From Lytechinus variegatus (lineage: Eukaryota > Echinodermata > Echinoidea > Temnopleuroida > Toxopneustidae), in contig NC_054741.1 of assembly GCF_018143015.1 (NCBI RefSeq), positions 63,276,697-63,340,696 on the forward strand: 64,000 nt of DNA, in the 5' to 3' direction. This document shows, piece by piece, positions 33,584 through 46,541 of this stretch. A program made the position numbers and the translations under genes. Numbering within the stretch: position 1 is the stretch's first letter; the number at the start of each line of letters is the position of its first letter. The notes below the pieces were generated by a model. The model made no database searches and was not told the origin of the DNA. It saw nothing but the letters and a program-made list of their open reading frames with translations.

Positions 33584-33721
33584 CCAGGGCCCTGTTTCAC
33601 CAAACAATGTCAACTTCCACAATCTGCTGTTAAAAGCTACTGAAAGTAGTCTGTTGATTGGCCGAGAGCCATTTGTCATATGGTATTCTAGCATTTTGTG
33701 AACTATGAAACAGAGCCCTGG
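33584..33721. mobile_element. GGGCCCTGTTTCA-type miniature element
   Basis: Inverted ends CCAGGGCCCTGTTTCACCAA and, complemented, CCAGGGCTCTGTTTCATAGT; 138 bases, noncoding. It begins 45 bases after the RNF185 stop codon, so it probably forms part of that gene's 3' untranslated region and could fold into an RNA hairpin. Confidence 0.82.
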
Positions 33722-34040
33722 CGTTAAACAAGCCAAGCATTCTTCAGGGATTCATGCGATGGTTGATGATAATCTATTGGGACTTCAGTAGTAAAATGTT
33801 TATATTTTCAAAAGTGATTGGATGGACAATTGTGTAAGTGTTAAACTTGGTGCTTAATTCTGCACTTTATTCTGCAAAAAAATGCACTATTGTAGAGATA
33901 GCTTCAACACCTTGTGACATCAGTCTGAGCACCAACTTTGAAAATCATACTTTAATTCACTGATTGCATCCAAATGTTGAGGTTGCCCTTCAAGAACCTT
34001 GCTTAATAGTACTGAATAGTGTGCAGTGCTCTTTAGGATC

Positions 34041-34266
34041 TGTCACACCGTTCCGCGCAATCCTTGTGGATGAGTTGTGGATGGTTGCCCACAGCTCACC
34101 CTATAAAATGTTTTGAGCATGTTCAAAACTTTTTTGCGTGCAAACCAGACTTGCGTGCGCTTGTGGACAATTGCATGTGAGATAAAGATACGTGCGAGGT
34201 ACTGTCTATGCGGATAGAAAAAAGTCACTCACAAGTCACACGCAAGGCTTGCACGGAACAGTATGA
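34041..34266. mobile_element. Miniature TIR element, about 225 bp
   Basis: Left TGTCACACCGTTCCGCGCAA then CCTTGTG; right-end complement CGTCATACTGTTCCGTGCAA then GCCTTGCGTG. Inner words such as GTGTGACTTGTGAG add to self-complementarity. Noncoding. Confidence 0.75.
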
Positions 34267-37068
34267 CGGGGCCTTCACACATGCTTTAATGAGCATTTAG
34301 AGATTCTTTGTAAAGATCACATTCTCTTGTGCATCAGTGGTATAAATATCTTTGTAATCCAAACCTGTGTACCTTTAGGAGAATCCATACATGGAACCAG
34401 GAGGTTGGCACAGGGCAAGTGACCTCACTTTCCCCCATTTTTCCTTCACTTTTCTCAGAAATGCCCTTCTCTATAAATTTGTAATCATCTTTATTCTAAA
34501 AAACAACTCCCGTTTGAAGGGCATTTTCAATGTGCCCAGTCATTTGTGTAACCTGCATTTCACCCCTGGAAGAACAAAACACACAAGGCCATTTACACTA
34601 CGATCTTTGTAGATTATATACATTAAGAAAGTCATTCTGACTTCCTGTATGCAGGTTGAGAGCAAAATGCAGGTCTCTGGCCTTATTTTTACCAATGGAA
34701 TTTTTTTTCAAACCACTTTTCCAGTCTCTCTCAAAAAAAAAATTGATTAAAAAGAGTATTTAATTACCAAGTTTACTCTCACCCTCCTGCACCAAAAGTA
34801 TATGTACAGGTGTCACTGCCCATGCACAATTCAGTTACAATGGCTCAAGTGACAATTGCTTCGATGGAAATTCCACACCGTAATGGGAGGACTAACTTCA
34901 ACCCTGGATTAGCACTATTCCCTATCCTAAACCTAATATAAACCCTATGCAACCCCACATCTTAGACACAATAAGACCTGGAGCAATTCTTGCAAGAGCT
35001 ATTTCGTGTCGCCCACTGTCCAGTCAGACATTTGAAGGGCGCCCTCAATCATCATGATGAGAGTACATCTGCCCTTTGGTGACATAGCGATTAGCATGAA
35101 CAACAGCACACACAGACCATTACTCAGATTTGATTTTGAAATCGATAAAAGTCCCCTGAAGATGCATGTACCCGATTCTATTGAGGGCAGACTCGGAGAG
35201 AAAAAGGGTTCCTTGATGAACTGATTATTATGATGACAGATTGTTTGCATTTATCAAACTTACATGCCATAGTTTGACTGTAAATATATGGTTTATACAT
35301 TTCCATGTATGTTTGACTGTCGACATGCATATGGTCGTGGTAAATAATGTTGCAATAGTTTTCAGTGAGATGGTGATATCAAATTATTTTAAAAATTCCC
35401 CAAGCATGTTTAATCTTTTATGGCTTGGTTGCTCTACTAGTTCGTTCAAGAGAGCAGTAGGGTGTTATCGTTTGGTGTCCCCGTCTACTGCTCATTTGTG
35501 TCAATGTAGAAGATCGGTCTCTTTGACAGGGAGTAAAATTATTTAGATCATACTGTGACGCGTACAGCCATGGGAAGTCGACTTCCAATGACCTCGCACA
35601 TGCAAAAACCAGTGGATGTGAGTGCAGGTCCTAGATTTGGGATAAAAGAATTGTAAAATATAGTTGACATTTTCCGTTTTTGAATACTCCATTTTGGCAG
35701 CAGATGAGAGAATGTAGCACATGTGCAATGACTTGTGATGACTTCGCTACGTAGGAGTTCTTTATGTAAAAGCACAGACACAATTTCCTTATATTCTGGA
35801 AGAGCAAATGCTCTCATGGGTAGGGAGATCAGGGTTAGTTGGAACGCTGTGTAAGTTGAAATTATTATTAGTAATAAATTGAGGGTAGTATTGCATAAAT
35901 TTATTTTACAGGCGTTAAAGAAAATTACAATGTTTCAACTTACCCCACGTTCCAACTAACCCCGATCTCCCCTACCATGGATATATCCCCTCCAAGCCAG
36001 TCTATCCAGCATTACAGTGCTCCTGTTGGAGGGCTAGCTAACTTTCCTTGTATGTTAATTGTCGACGATATTCTTCATTAGATACTCAGAATATATTTTA
36101 TTTCATTATGTATTGCGATTATTGTCTTTATATACAGGGAAGATGTGTTTCTATATCAAGTTGTAGCCAGTTTCACTCAGGTGTCAGAATCAAAGCAATT
36201 TTTGCTGCTAGTTTGTCATGCGTTCAGATATTTTAGTTAACAGCCCTTCAGTCATTGATTTATAGTGTACAAGTTTTGAAATGTCTTTCTCTTGGAGAAT
36301 AATTGGACATTGATGAGGATTGTATTCAGATAAACTTTGTTTGAATAGCTTTAATGTGTTCCCATTTACTAGTTCAAGGAAGGAAGCAGTGAGTTTTCAA
36401 GTCATTAGTTTTGTTGATATTACCCTGATATTACCAGACGCTTGCACCTTTGAATACCAGCTCCCCATCATTTACACCAATACCATGTAAAATAAGATAC
36501 ATCCTATTCAATTGTACAAAAAAAAAGATTCAAGATTTGATAAAAGCTTATGTAATGGATATTATTTGATGTAAATGTAAACAATCATATAAATGTTGAG
36601 AACTCTGTCTTAGAGTAATCTCTTGCGACCACAGGAATGAGACTTGGAAGGGTAAATAATATAATCCTGTTTTTTATGTTTTGGAAATAAATTGCCAAGA
36701 TTTTGCTGATTATTTGATTATGGAAGCTCAATGTATGCATAGTTGACTAAACATTATTGTGGTTTCTTTTACCATTGATTGTACACTGATAAACTGGTAT
36801 TTACTTTATAGATATGGTTACATGTATGTATGGATATTGATTGTTTCTTAGATTCTCTATCACATCTACTAGTATGTTAATAATATGGTGCTGTTTAATT
36901 ATTCAAGTCATTAAATCTCATATGCTGCAATAGGATGGGCCATCTTAGATACATCCTGTATGATTCAGAGCTAGTTTTACAGGACTTGCCCTCTTTTTTG
37001 CAGAAATCCTACTAAGCCCCCCCCCCCCCCTCTAGTCGTTTTACAGTCAAGTGTGACTTGAATTTTCA

Positions 37069-37547
37069 CACGTCCACCCCAACAAAAAGTTGATTTGAAT
37101 AATTTTTTAGTTTCGCTTAATTTCACAAAACAGTTAAATTTACATCCTGGTTGGAGTTGGTATGCAAATGAGGGGACTGATGACATCACTCATTATTTCT
37201 TGTGTATTTTATTGTATGAAATATTCAAATTTTCTCCCCATTGTCCTGATAAACAAAGTTTTATTGCTCCCTGAACATGTGGTATTACCATTAATTTAAC
37301 ATTTCTGGTTCAATCATTTTGGGCCTTATTGTCAAATCATAAAAAACAAAAGAAATAGTGAGGAACATCATCGACTCTCATTAGAATATCACCGAGTTGT
37401 GCCTATAACTGTTTTTTTTTTAATGAGCGAAACTTTAAAATGTCATAACTTTCTTACTTTACATCCGATTTTGATGAAATTTTCAGTGTTATGGTTGCTT
37501 TATTTCTCTCTTTTTATTGAAATCAACCTTTATCTGGGGTGGACTTG
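37069..37547. mobile_element. Miniature TIR element, about 480 bp
   Basis: Left end CACGTCCACCCCAACAAAAA then GTTGATTTGAATAA; right-end complement CAAGTCCACCCCAGATAAAG then GTTGATTTCAATAA. The interior contains TGCAAATGAGGGGACTGATG and a GTCATAACTTTCTTAC phrase seen in other dispersed repeats. Noncoding. Confidence 0.75.
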
Positions 37548-39139
37548 ATCTAAAATGTCCTGTGTGCAATTTCGTATTTACATTTGTCACAAGAAACGGG
37601 ATTGGTAAGATAATTCCGAGGAGTCACACTTGAACTTGTGTTCTTCAACGGCACGTGTTAGATATCACATGTGTCGGTGCTTAATGTTGATTCCTTATAT
37701 TCCTTTCAGGCACCATATTGGCCCAGTCTTTGTGAGATGATGATGCTTTCCCTGTATGAAAACCCCCTGAAATACGACAGCCCATGTATGTGACAAGTTC
37801 TGTTTATCCTTGTAAAGAATCCCCTTGTTCCTGTAATCTGAGAGATATTGTAAAGAAATTTGATGATAAGAGAGGTGAATATTGATGGGTGACTGTTTGC
37901 TTATCCGCATTACAGATCATCTTATTATGTACCATTATTATGGTATTGTGAATCAAATCATTGGTTATATAAAAGAATATATATATATGTGTTATAAGGA
38001 AATAACTGTAATATGTAGGATGTGTATATCGGAAGATTCATCTGTGGTGTGTATTTCACTGCACATGCGTAATAATTGAATATTATAAAGATCAAAATAA
38101 ACCAAGTACATTATCTTGTCTATATTAAATACATGTACATGTATTGATGTTGTTTGTGTGATGCTTTAAGAATCCCTCTCTCACTTATATTCGTGCCAAA
38201 TAAAGTTTAAAAAGGGAATATAGGAATCAGCATAACGTTGGGTGATTGGCGATCAGGTGGGTGCAAGTTTTGGCCTTGTCTTTTTAATAATATTTCATCC
38301 TGGAAAGAGTGCAACAGGTATCTCATATAATCTGCTTGGAAATTGATTGTTCAAGTTTTATGCTAGGCCAATTACTAGTAGGGTATGTTCACTTGGTTTA
38401 GAACCACATGGGCTAGATCCATTTGATCTATCAATTTTGTCTACAGTATACCTTGTCCGATTCCCATTCATTCTAATGCAAGATTTGTCTAATTTCCACA
38501 ACGTCTACTTTATATTTTTCATTTTAACACAGATAAACTACTGACCGCACAGAAACTTTTAATAGGGTCAGATGCCTGTTATCTCTTTACCATACCAATT
38601 TCAGTAATATTTCTAAGTGAATTAAATGTAGCTCCAAATGTTGAAATGAAAGGAAACTAACACACTCCAATAGAATTCCTATAGAATGATGAAATGTTTC
38701 AAGAGACTTTCTCTGACTAATATTGTCCTCGAAATGATGTATGTAATGACGTGATACAAGATCTAAGGAATTTTGTTCTATTTCTTAAAAAAAACATGTA
38801 CCGGTATGCGTACATGCAGTGCAAGCCAATTCGAATTTAAAAATTTGAAGCACTCTCATTTCCTTGCCCCATCACCTGGCTTAGATTTTCATTGTTTGAA
38901 TGAGATGAGTGTGCTATCAAACCCAGAAGCGTACACAGGATTTTTTAAAGAGGAAAGGGGGGGGGGTTCAAGCTGAATTACATGTTGACAACCACAAAAA
39001 AAAACTAGCACATCAATGATGTGGAGCTCATCCAGCATCTCGCATCAAAATTTAACACCATTTTAATTTCAGCCCAGTTGACACTGTAGTGAATTATATT
39101 GGTAACATAAATTGATGAAGAAATTTCTTATGAATTAAG

Positions 39140-39690
39140 TATTCATAATTATCTAGTCAAAGTTTCTTAAGTCTGTAGAACCTTGGTGAACCTAATATAG
39201 CTCTCAGATGGAACAAAAATAACCAAAATCAATCAACAAATAAGTAATTTTTGTGAGTTTTGAAAATATATGAATAAATTAGCACATTTAATGAGTTTCA
39301 AAATTCTATGTTCTATGTATCACCACCTCGAGCTATCATATAAAGCAAACAAAATTGAAATCGATCAATGAAGAAAAAAAATTGTGATTTATGAATAAAT
39401 TTTGCATAAATTAGAATAATTTTCCAGACAAAATTCAAAATTTTGTGTACAAGTTTGGTGAACCTCATGCAGCTCTACCAGATGGAAGAAAAAAAATCAA
39501 AATCTGTCAACAAATAAAGAGGAATTTTCTGTGATTTCTGAATAAATTTTGCATAATATAGCATAAATAATTTCTACTAAAAAAATTTCAAAATTCTGTG
39601 TAGTAGTTTGGTGGGCCTCATGAAGTTCTACCAGATGGAAGAAAAAATATCAAAATCTGTCAACAAATAAAGAGGCATTTTAATTTCGAC
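39140..39690 (+). repeat. Tandem repeat, about four units of 130-160 bp
   Basis: The unit includes TTGGTGAACCTCATGCAGCT, CAGATGGAAGAAAAA, ATCTGTCAACAAATAAAGAG, a TGAATAAATTTTGCATAA stretch and TTTCAAAATTCTGTGT. The last two units are close to each other; the first two are diverged. No coding potential. It lies between the two convergent ligase genes. Confidence 0.75.
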
Positions 39691-40146
39691 TTTGGTCTAG
39701 GTGAATCAAAACTAAATCAGTTAATATGCTTTCGATTGATCCAATGGCTAAGCATGCAGACATCAATAATTGAAAGTCAAAATACAAACCATTTATTTCA
39801 TGTGAAATCATTTATTATACACCTCTGGCTAAATTTAGCATACTGTGAATATATACATGTTATACATACATACAGTGCTCAACTATTCATCCAATATACT
39901 TCTTCAATCCATTAAACACAATACACCTTATACCTAGGTTATCACTGAGGAAAAAAACAACCACAGTAATTTTAATTGAAATTCAAACAATCCCAAAAGA
40001 ATAAAACATAATTTTTATTTCAATAATAATATTAAAAACAAACATGCAGTATGAATATCCATGATAATGTAGGCATTCATCCCTTAGAGAAATCATTCTC
40101 AGTTAAATCACTTTCAAAATCTTAACAACAATATGATAACTAAAAT

Positions 40147-40652
40147 GGAGCACCTATGGCAGTCTCACCTGCATTACGTGATTCAATATAGCAGCAGTGC
40201 CGACTTTGAATACTATAAAATAAGTATACAAAAAAATCATATTCTATGCTCATTGACCCTAAATGATATTTGACCTTGATCAAGTGAACTAAGACTTGTG
40301 CAAGATGAGCGATGATACTTGATTATGGTACCCCTATGTCCACATTTCATGAACTATATCTATAAACTTTCAAAGTTGTGCTGGTAATTCAACAAATACC
40401 CCCAACATGGTCAAAGTTCATTGACCCTGAATGACCTATGACCTTGGTCATGTGACCTGAAACTTGGGCAGGATGTTCAGTAATACTTGGATTACCCTTA
40501 TGTATAAGTTTCATGAAATAGGTCCATATACGTTATGATGTCATTTCAAAAACTTAACCTTAGGTTAAGATTTCATTGTCGACACTGCCGCCGGCGTAAA
40601 AGCGCCGCCTATACACTGTAGTCTCACTCTGCTACATGTATTCAGGCGAGAC
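40147..40652 (+). mobile_element. Terminal-motif element with 180-bp tandem core (short copy)
   Basis: The left end has GAGCACCTATGGCAGTCTCA then CCTGCATTACG. The core has about two units with TGACCTTGGTCATGTGACCT and TTCATGAACTA words. The 3' end has a GCCGGCGTAAAAGCGCCG hairpin, then GTCTCACTCTGC and GGCGAGAC. The 5' and 3' ends carry inverted GTCTCACCTG/CAGGCGAGAC motifs. No protein is encoded. The plan (terminal motifs, minisatellite core, 3' hairpin) resembles Helentron-derived non-autonomous elements; that class is an inference. Confidence 0.65.
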
Positions 40653-41423
40653 ATAAACCATTGCTTTGATCCACACAAAATAGAAATAACAATAACATTA
40701 TATTTCTAATGCACCATGTACTATCAATCAATCTAAACACAATAACTGCATCTCATACCAGGTATCTCACAAAAAAAATGCTCATGCTCCCACACAATAT
40801 TGATAAGATTAAATAACAAAGTTATATAAATAAAAAATATTTCCTAAAATAGTTATTTCAATAATCTAGTACAAAACAGTAAACATAAAATCAACTATAT
40901 GAATAATGAATCTTCTTCACCCTCTTGCTAGTCCTACAAGAGATATAAGATGAATGTTAAGTAAGTAGCCAATGGCATGATGCAAACAAATGTGCTAAAA
41001 GATGCTATAAACATGTATTTAAAACTTAAAGAAATATAATCATCTTTCATGGGGATTTCGATGCCAATGACTATGGTGCTTGCCCAGTAACGACCTTTCC
41101 GCCATCAAATACAGCGCTCCCTAGTTTTACCAGCACACACACAAAAATGTAACTGTAATATTCTCCTATTATCCAACATGGCATGGCCATTATTGCTCCA
41201 TCTGGGTGCCTGTAACACAAAACTTAGCCATCAATTGTAAAGTTGAATTAGAGCGATTGCACGTACATGTAATTACCAATGTAATCAACAAATTATACAA
41301 TGTAGTGCAAAGATTTGTGTATAAACAGGGCTCTGAAATTACCAGAATAAGGTGGACAATTACAAGATGTAATCTTATGGTATAGCAAAGACAAACTGGC
41401 TAAACCCAAATTATTTGGGCCAT

Positions 41424-41610
41424 GCTACTGGTGGGTGTTTCATAAAGCTGTTCGGAAGTTACGAGCAACTTTAAGAAAGACTGGTGATCCTTTCTTAGGG
41501 GCTAAATCCACACCAATGAAATTTGGGTGAGCATAGTTTACCTCGAGAAAGGATCTCCAGTCGTTCATAAAGTCGTAACATACAAACAGCTTTATGAGAC
41601 CGCCACCAGG
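41424..41610. mobile_element. GTTTCATAAAGCTG-type miniature element
   Basis: Left GGTGGGTGTTTCATAAAGCT then GTTCGGAAGTTACGA; right-end complement CCTGGTGGCGGTCTCATAAA then GCTGTTTGTATGTTACGAC. Inside lie GACTGGTGATCC and its complement GGATCTCCAGTC. It is the best preserved copy of this family in the window. Confidence 0.85.
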
Positions 41611-43035
41611 TGTTTCAATTGCTATTTCAAAGAGCCATGTGTCATCAAATTGTATTCTACTTCCCAAGAAAGATTAATATTCATTGAATTAAACTGAAAC
41701 TCACAATTCATATCTACAAAGAAACATAGCACTTTTCTTGCATGTTCAAAAAGACTGCTTACAATAAGCGTTTCTCATGTTGTAAAAAAATGTTAACATA
41801 AATCTAATCATTCTTGCACCATAGCTACAAAAATGAATGTAATGTGTTGGAGTTGCTACATTACATTTCACATACCAAGGTAAATTTAATAATAATCATT
41901 ATGAGTGAGAAAAAAATAACTATTGAACTATAAATATTGCAAATAATTAGAAAATTCAATACATGTCTCAATTAAAAAGGATTTATTATGGTAGAAATAA
42001 AATATCTTTATGAAAATTATTATCTTTCTGTTCTATTTCTGCTTAAGAAAGCATTCTTGAATAAATAACTTTAAAATGATATAAAATTAGTATACTCAGA
42101 TTCCAATTCAAAGCTAGCAAATTATACAATGAAGACATATATCATGTGCCTATTTACTCCATTACAATACAAGCATAAGTATGTTGTTACATGTATACGA
42201 TGAAAAGTAAAAAATAAAATGTCAAATTACAGAAAATATCAAACTTTTGAAAATAAATGGCATGTAAATATATTTGGCCTGTTAAAACTTATCTGAAGAA
42301 AAAATGTTTTCAATGGTGGCAACCTAATATTGTTTGTAAATTCCTACTTCTTTGATCTTTCTAAACTAAAAAAAATTCCACTTTGAGTTGGATTCTCCTT
42401 TAAACATCTCACTGTAACATTCAATTTGACCGTAACAGAAGTTTCTGTTAAAGTATCAGGTAATGATAGAATCTTACTCTTAAAATCAAAAGCATCCTTT
42501 TCAAACAAAAAATGTTATATTTTACTGGAATTTTTCAAATTTCCTTTCTTTGGCTACTTGGGTTTGTTGGAGGTGGCAGGACTCCTTTGATTGAAAAGTA
42601 ATATATAACTGCATATTCTTCTTTTCAATATTGTCCCACTTAAATGTTGAAAGAAAATTCAATAGAGTCTTGCACCATTTCAGTATTGAATGAATATTTT
42701 TTAAACATATAGAAATAAGCCTGCTAATACTTGGGATTCATTCTTACCCGTTTTTAGATTTCTTTCCTTTACAAAGTCCCTTTAGTACTGACTACTCACA
42801 TTTTATTTCAAACAAGAAGAAGATACACAAGGAAGATAAACATGCATCTCAAACTACTGTCAATAATATGAATTCTAAATACAACTATTGATTGCATCAT
42901 ATATCCTTCAAAATAAATATCAACTGCTGTGACCTACTAGCAATATAAAACCAATGACACCTCACACACTCTCTCTCTCTTTCTTATTTCTACACAACCA
43001 CATACTTGGCTTTACTACAAGAAGTAGTCAACTAA

Positions 43036-43187
43036 TACCTCGGTCACATTTACTCTACGGCGGCCGTACGGCGAGTCAAAAACAGCCGTTTTAACATTTT
43101 TTGTACCAGCTGTACATAGGTGGTTTGAAAAAAAGTGAATAAAACGGCTGTTTTTCGACTTGCCGTAGAGCAAATGTGACCAAGGTA
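43036..43187. mobile_element. TA-flanked hairpin miniature element, 152 bp
   Basis: TACCTCGGTCACATTTACTC at the left and, complemented, TACCTTGGTCACATTTGCTC at the right; the match extends about 47 bases through CTACGGC and AAACAGCCGTTTTA. The loop is only about 40 bases. The ends coincide with TA, as expected of TA-target transposons. Well conserved arms suggest moderate age. Confidence 0.88.
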
Positions 43188-43986
43188 TAAATAAGATATT
43201 CAGTCTCCAAACACTCTTTTTTGTTATTATAACTTATGTTATGCAAAAATATATCTCAGAATTTATAGATCTGCAATGTACATTGAATATAACTACATTT
43301 ATACTAAGACAGAGCTCAAACATGTCTATTATTACATCAATATTGAGTGCAAGATTTGCCCTTGCTTGTATAAGTGATGAAATGAACAAACACCCATTCA
43401 ATTTCAGTAGATTGGACTTTTTAACAAGGTTCTAGAACAATTCCAGTTATCTTTGTCTACATGTATTGGAAGATTGTTTAATAAGAAAACATTCACTTTC
43501 TTCCTTTAAATATCAGATACATGTATCTGCTTTACTACATACACATGTCAGTCAACTAATTGCAGTACAAAAGCCTCCAGTCAAAATACTGTTTCTCGCA
43601 TGAAAATCCTTGTAAAAAAAATCAAATAAATAATCAACAACCCTTACATACTTATCTTTTATCAAACATGCAATATGTACTAATCTGAAAAAAAGAAATT
43701 CAACATGAAAGGAAACTATGACCTTAAACTACATGTATGTGGATTCTCAATTCATAATGCAGATGACATTAGGCTCAATATCACATGCACGTAAAGAGTG
43801 GTCCAAAATTGAATTCCTGTTGTATCCATGTTTAATAGGGGCGTCCAGACTCATCTTACACTCGCAGCAATCGTCCTTACCCCTCTCTCCACTTTGCACA
43901 TTTGAGTGCATCCTCCATTCTTAGCCAAACCCAGTCATGATATAATAATGACCTCTAAAATCTTATGAACTCTAACCTCAACAAGT

Positions 43987-45080
43987 GGAATGCCTCTGGC
44001 CGTCTCACCTGCATCACGCGGTTCAATACAGCAGCAGTGCTGACTTTGAATACTACTCTAACTCGCACAAGATGTTCAGTGACACATGGTTACTCTTATG
44101 TCCACTTTTTATGAACTAGACCAATAAACTTACAGAGATATGATGGTTATTCAACAAAAAACCCCAACATGGCCAAAGTTCATTGACCTTACATGACCTT
44201 CGACCTTGATCATGTGACCTGAAACTCGAACAGGATATTCAGTGATACTTGATTACTCTTATGTACAAGTTTCATGAATCAGATCCATAAACTTTCAAAG
44301 TTATGATGGTAATTCAACAGATACACCCAATTCGGCCAAAGTTCATTGACCTTTGACCTTGGTCATGTGACCTGAAACGCGCACAGGATGTTCAGTGATA
44401 CTTGATTACTCTAATGTCCAAGTTTAATGAACTAGACCAATAAACTTTCAAAGTTATGATGGTAATTCAACAGATACCCCCGATTCGGCAAAAGTTCATT
44501 GACCCTAAATGACCTTTGACCTTAATCATGAGACCTGAAACTTGCACAAAATTTTCAGTGATGCTTGATTACTATTGTGTCCAAGTTTCATGAATCAGAT
44601 CCATAAACTTTCAAAGTTATGATGGGAATTCAACAGATATCCCCAATTCGGCCAAAGTTCATTGACCCTAAATGACCTTTGACCTTGGTCATGTGACGTG
44701 AAACTCATGTAGGATGTTCAGTGATACTTGATTAACCTAATGTCCAAGTTTCATGAACTAGGTCCATATATTTTCTAAGTTATGATGACATTTCAAAAAC
44801 TTAACCTCAGGTTAAGATTTCGAAGTTGATTCCTCCAACATGGTCTAAGTTCATTGACCCTAAATGACCTTTGACCTTGGTCATGTGACATGAAACTCTA
44901 ATAGGATGTTCAGTAATACTTGATTAACCTTATGGCCAAGTTTTATTAACTAGGTCCATATACTTTCTAAGTTATGACGTCATTTCAAAAACTTAACCTC
45001 AGGTTAAGATTTGATGTTGACGCCGCCGCCGCCGTCGGAAAAGCGGCGCCTATAGTCTCACTTTGCTTCGCAGGTGAGAC
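43987..45080 (+). mobile_element. Terminal-motif element with 180-bp tandem core (long copy)
   Basis: Same ends as the copy at 40.2 kb: GGAATGCCTCTGGCCGTCTC at the left, CGCCTATAGTCTCAC and CTTCGCAGGTGAGAC at the right. It has about five core units of roughly 180 bases, recognisable by AAAGTTCATTGACC, TGACCTTGGTCATGTGACCT, GGATGTTCAGTGATACTTGA and AAAGTTATGATGG. The hairpin GCCGTCGGAAAAGCGGC precedes the 3' end. Unit number differs from the 40.2-kb copy. Noncoding; Helentron-like assignment is inference. Confidence 0.7.
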
Positions 45081-46129
45081 AAAAACGAATCAGATTACCG
45101 ACATCCCCATATGCATAGATTGCCTGGGCCAAGTGATTACGTCAAATGGTTCTTGCGATGAATATAAGTTCAGATGTATAGACGATAAAAACCAAATGAA
45201 CTATAGCTTGCCTATGACCCTAACCTTAGGTGGAGGGATACTGCTGTTGACTAAGATTATATTGCCTTTGGTATTATTTTCTACTACTACTACTAGCACA
45301 TAAAAAAAACCAATAGATGTTTGGGCTTGAAAGTAGTGTGGTAGTAAATTAAACTCATAATGGTGCTACTCTCTTCATAAATTTGGTGTAGACAGCTAGT
45401 GTTGGTTTAGGCTGTTTGTTTATTACACCATCAGTCGCACCAATCATGCGATGAAGCCAGTGCTGAATGCAAAATCACTCAGTGTCACGATATCAATTAA
45501 GTTCACATTTGGCGTTGGAGCTTTACTAGGTTAGGTAGTCCAATTCACACTTCCTACACCACCCTAACACCAACACCAACACCACAACCACACTTGACAT
45601 AACTCAATGGTTACTGAAAGACATTGCATATTTTCATGATATATACCGTTTTCATGGCCATCTTATGATAACATGAAAAACTTGAATGCATTCTGATAAT
45701 GGTAGATTGCCCGATGATGATTTATCACCATGGTGATCAACTTAATCTTAAATACTAGTAGCAGATGATGAAGAATGTCATTCAAGGATGCACTCAGATA
45801 CAAACTCTGAATTTTCTTCAAGACTGTAATAATTTGCCATCGTACCATCAACATATAAAACTAACAACATGTTGATTAATAGTGTATCCTGATGATATAG
45901 TAAATATCATGCATGGAGATTAGTACCCAATTATAAATCCTCAGTTGATTACATTTCTAAACACTTTGGATGCTGAATGATTTTGATGATATCACAAATG
46001 GATCATGGTGACAAAATCTCAAAGAAAAGAACTCTAATCATCAAATCATCTTGAGACTAATCATGAGGACTTTTTGCTAGCTACATGTACACAAATTCTG
46101 AAAGCATTTTGATAGCAATCAATCATCTC

Positions 46130-46541
46130 TGAATGCCGACCGAACAATCATCCCTTGATTTTAAACTCACCACAGTTGATTGCAAGGTCAAGATTATGAA
46201 TGCTTACAGGTGACAAAACATGAAATTGCAACATGATTACATTCTTATAACTAATGATGGCATTTTCTTGGCAATCCTTCATTCTCTGAATACTAATCAA
46301 CCAATGAGAGGTGGGGAATCTTTCACTGGGTGGGTCCTCACTGCAGTTGATTGCATCGAGCGGCTTTATCTCTGAATGAAGAAAGACCGATGAATAAGAG
46401 TATCATCCACTAAGAGGATCTTCCCTACAGTTGATTGCATAGAGCAGCTTTATCTCTAAATGCAGAATGACCGTAAAATGTTATCATCCACTGAGAGGAT
46501 CTTCCCTACAGTTGATTGCATAGAGCAGCTTCTCTTTCATG
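46130..46541 (-). repeat. Tandem copies of the final HECT coding segment
   Basis: Units of about 80-88 bases follow one another, each with CAGTTGATTGCA and CTCTGAATG-like words. The rightmost unit contains the real end of the HECTD4-like coding sequence (to 46484). The unit to its left (about 46,406-46,453) still encodes, on the - strand, KLLYAINCREDPLSG and a stop. The next (about 46,330-46,370) is diverged, and further decayed copies lie near 46,170 and 45,942. They should fall in the 3' untranslated region. Confidence 0.85.

Larger units (their letters stand above)
33540..39139. other. RNF185 3' flank and spacer
   Basis: No further coding exon is seen. The RNF185 3' untranslated region starts here and could be long: AATAAA hexamers occur at 38096-38101 and 38199-38204, and nearer ones such as GGAAATAAA near 36,685 are alternatives. 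TIR elements at 33584-33721, 34041-34266 and 37069-37547 are embedded. The rest is AT-rich with no recognised feature. Confidence 0.5.
39691..46129. other. Spacer with tandem-core elements
   Basis: No coding exon. It includes the elements at 40147-40652, 41424-41610, 43036-43187 and 43987-45080. The remainder is AT-rich and may partly be the 3' untranslated sequence of the HECTD4-like gene; no poly(A) site could be chosen on the - strand with confidence. Confidence 0.5.

Noticed and set aside
39140-39690. CRISPR-like periodicity
   Set aside because: Units are 130-160 bases, diverged, without short conserved repeats and unique spacers, in an animal genome; it is an ordinary tandem repeat.
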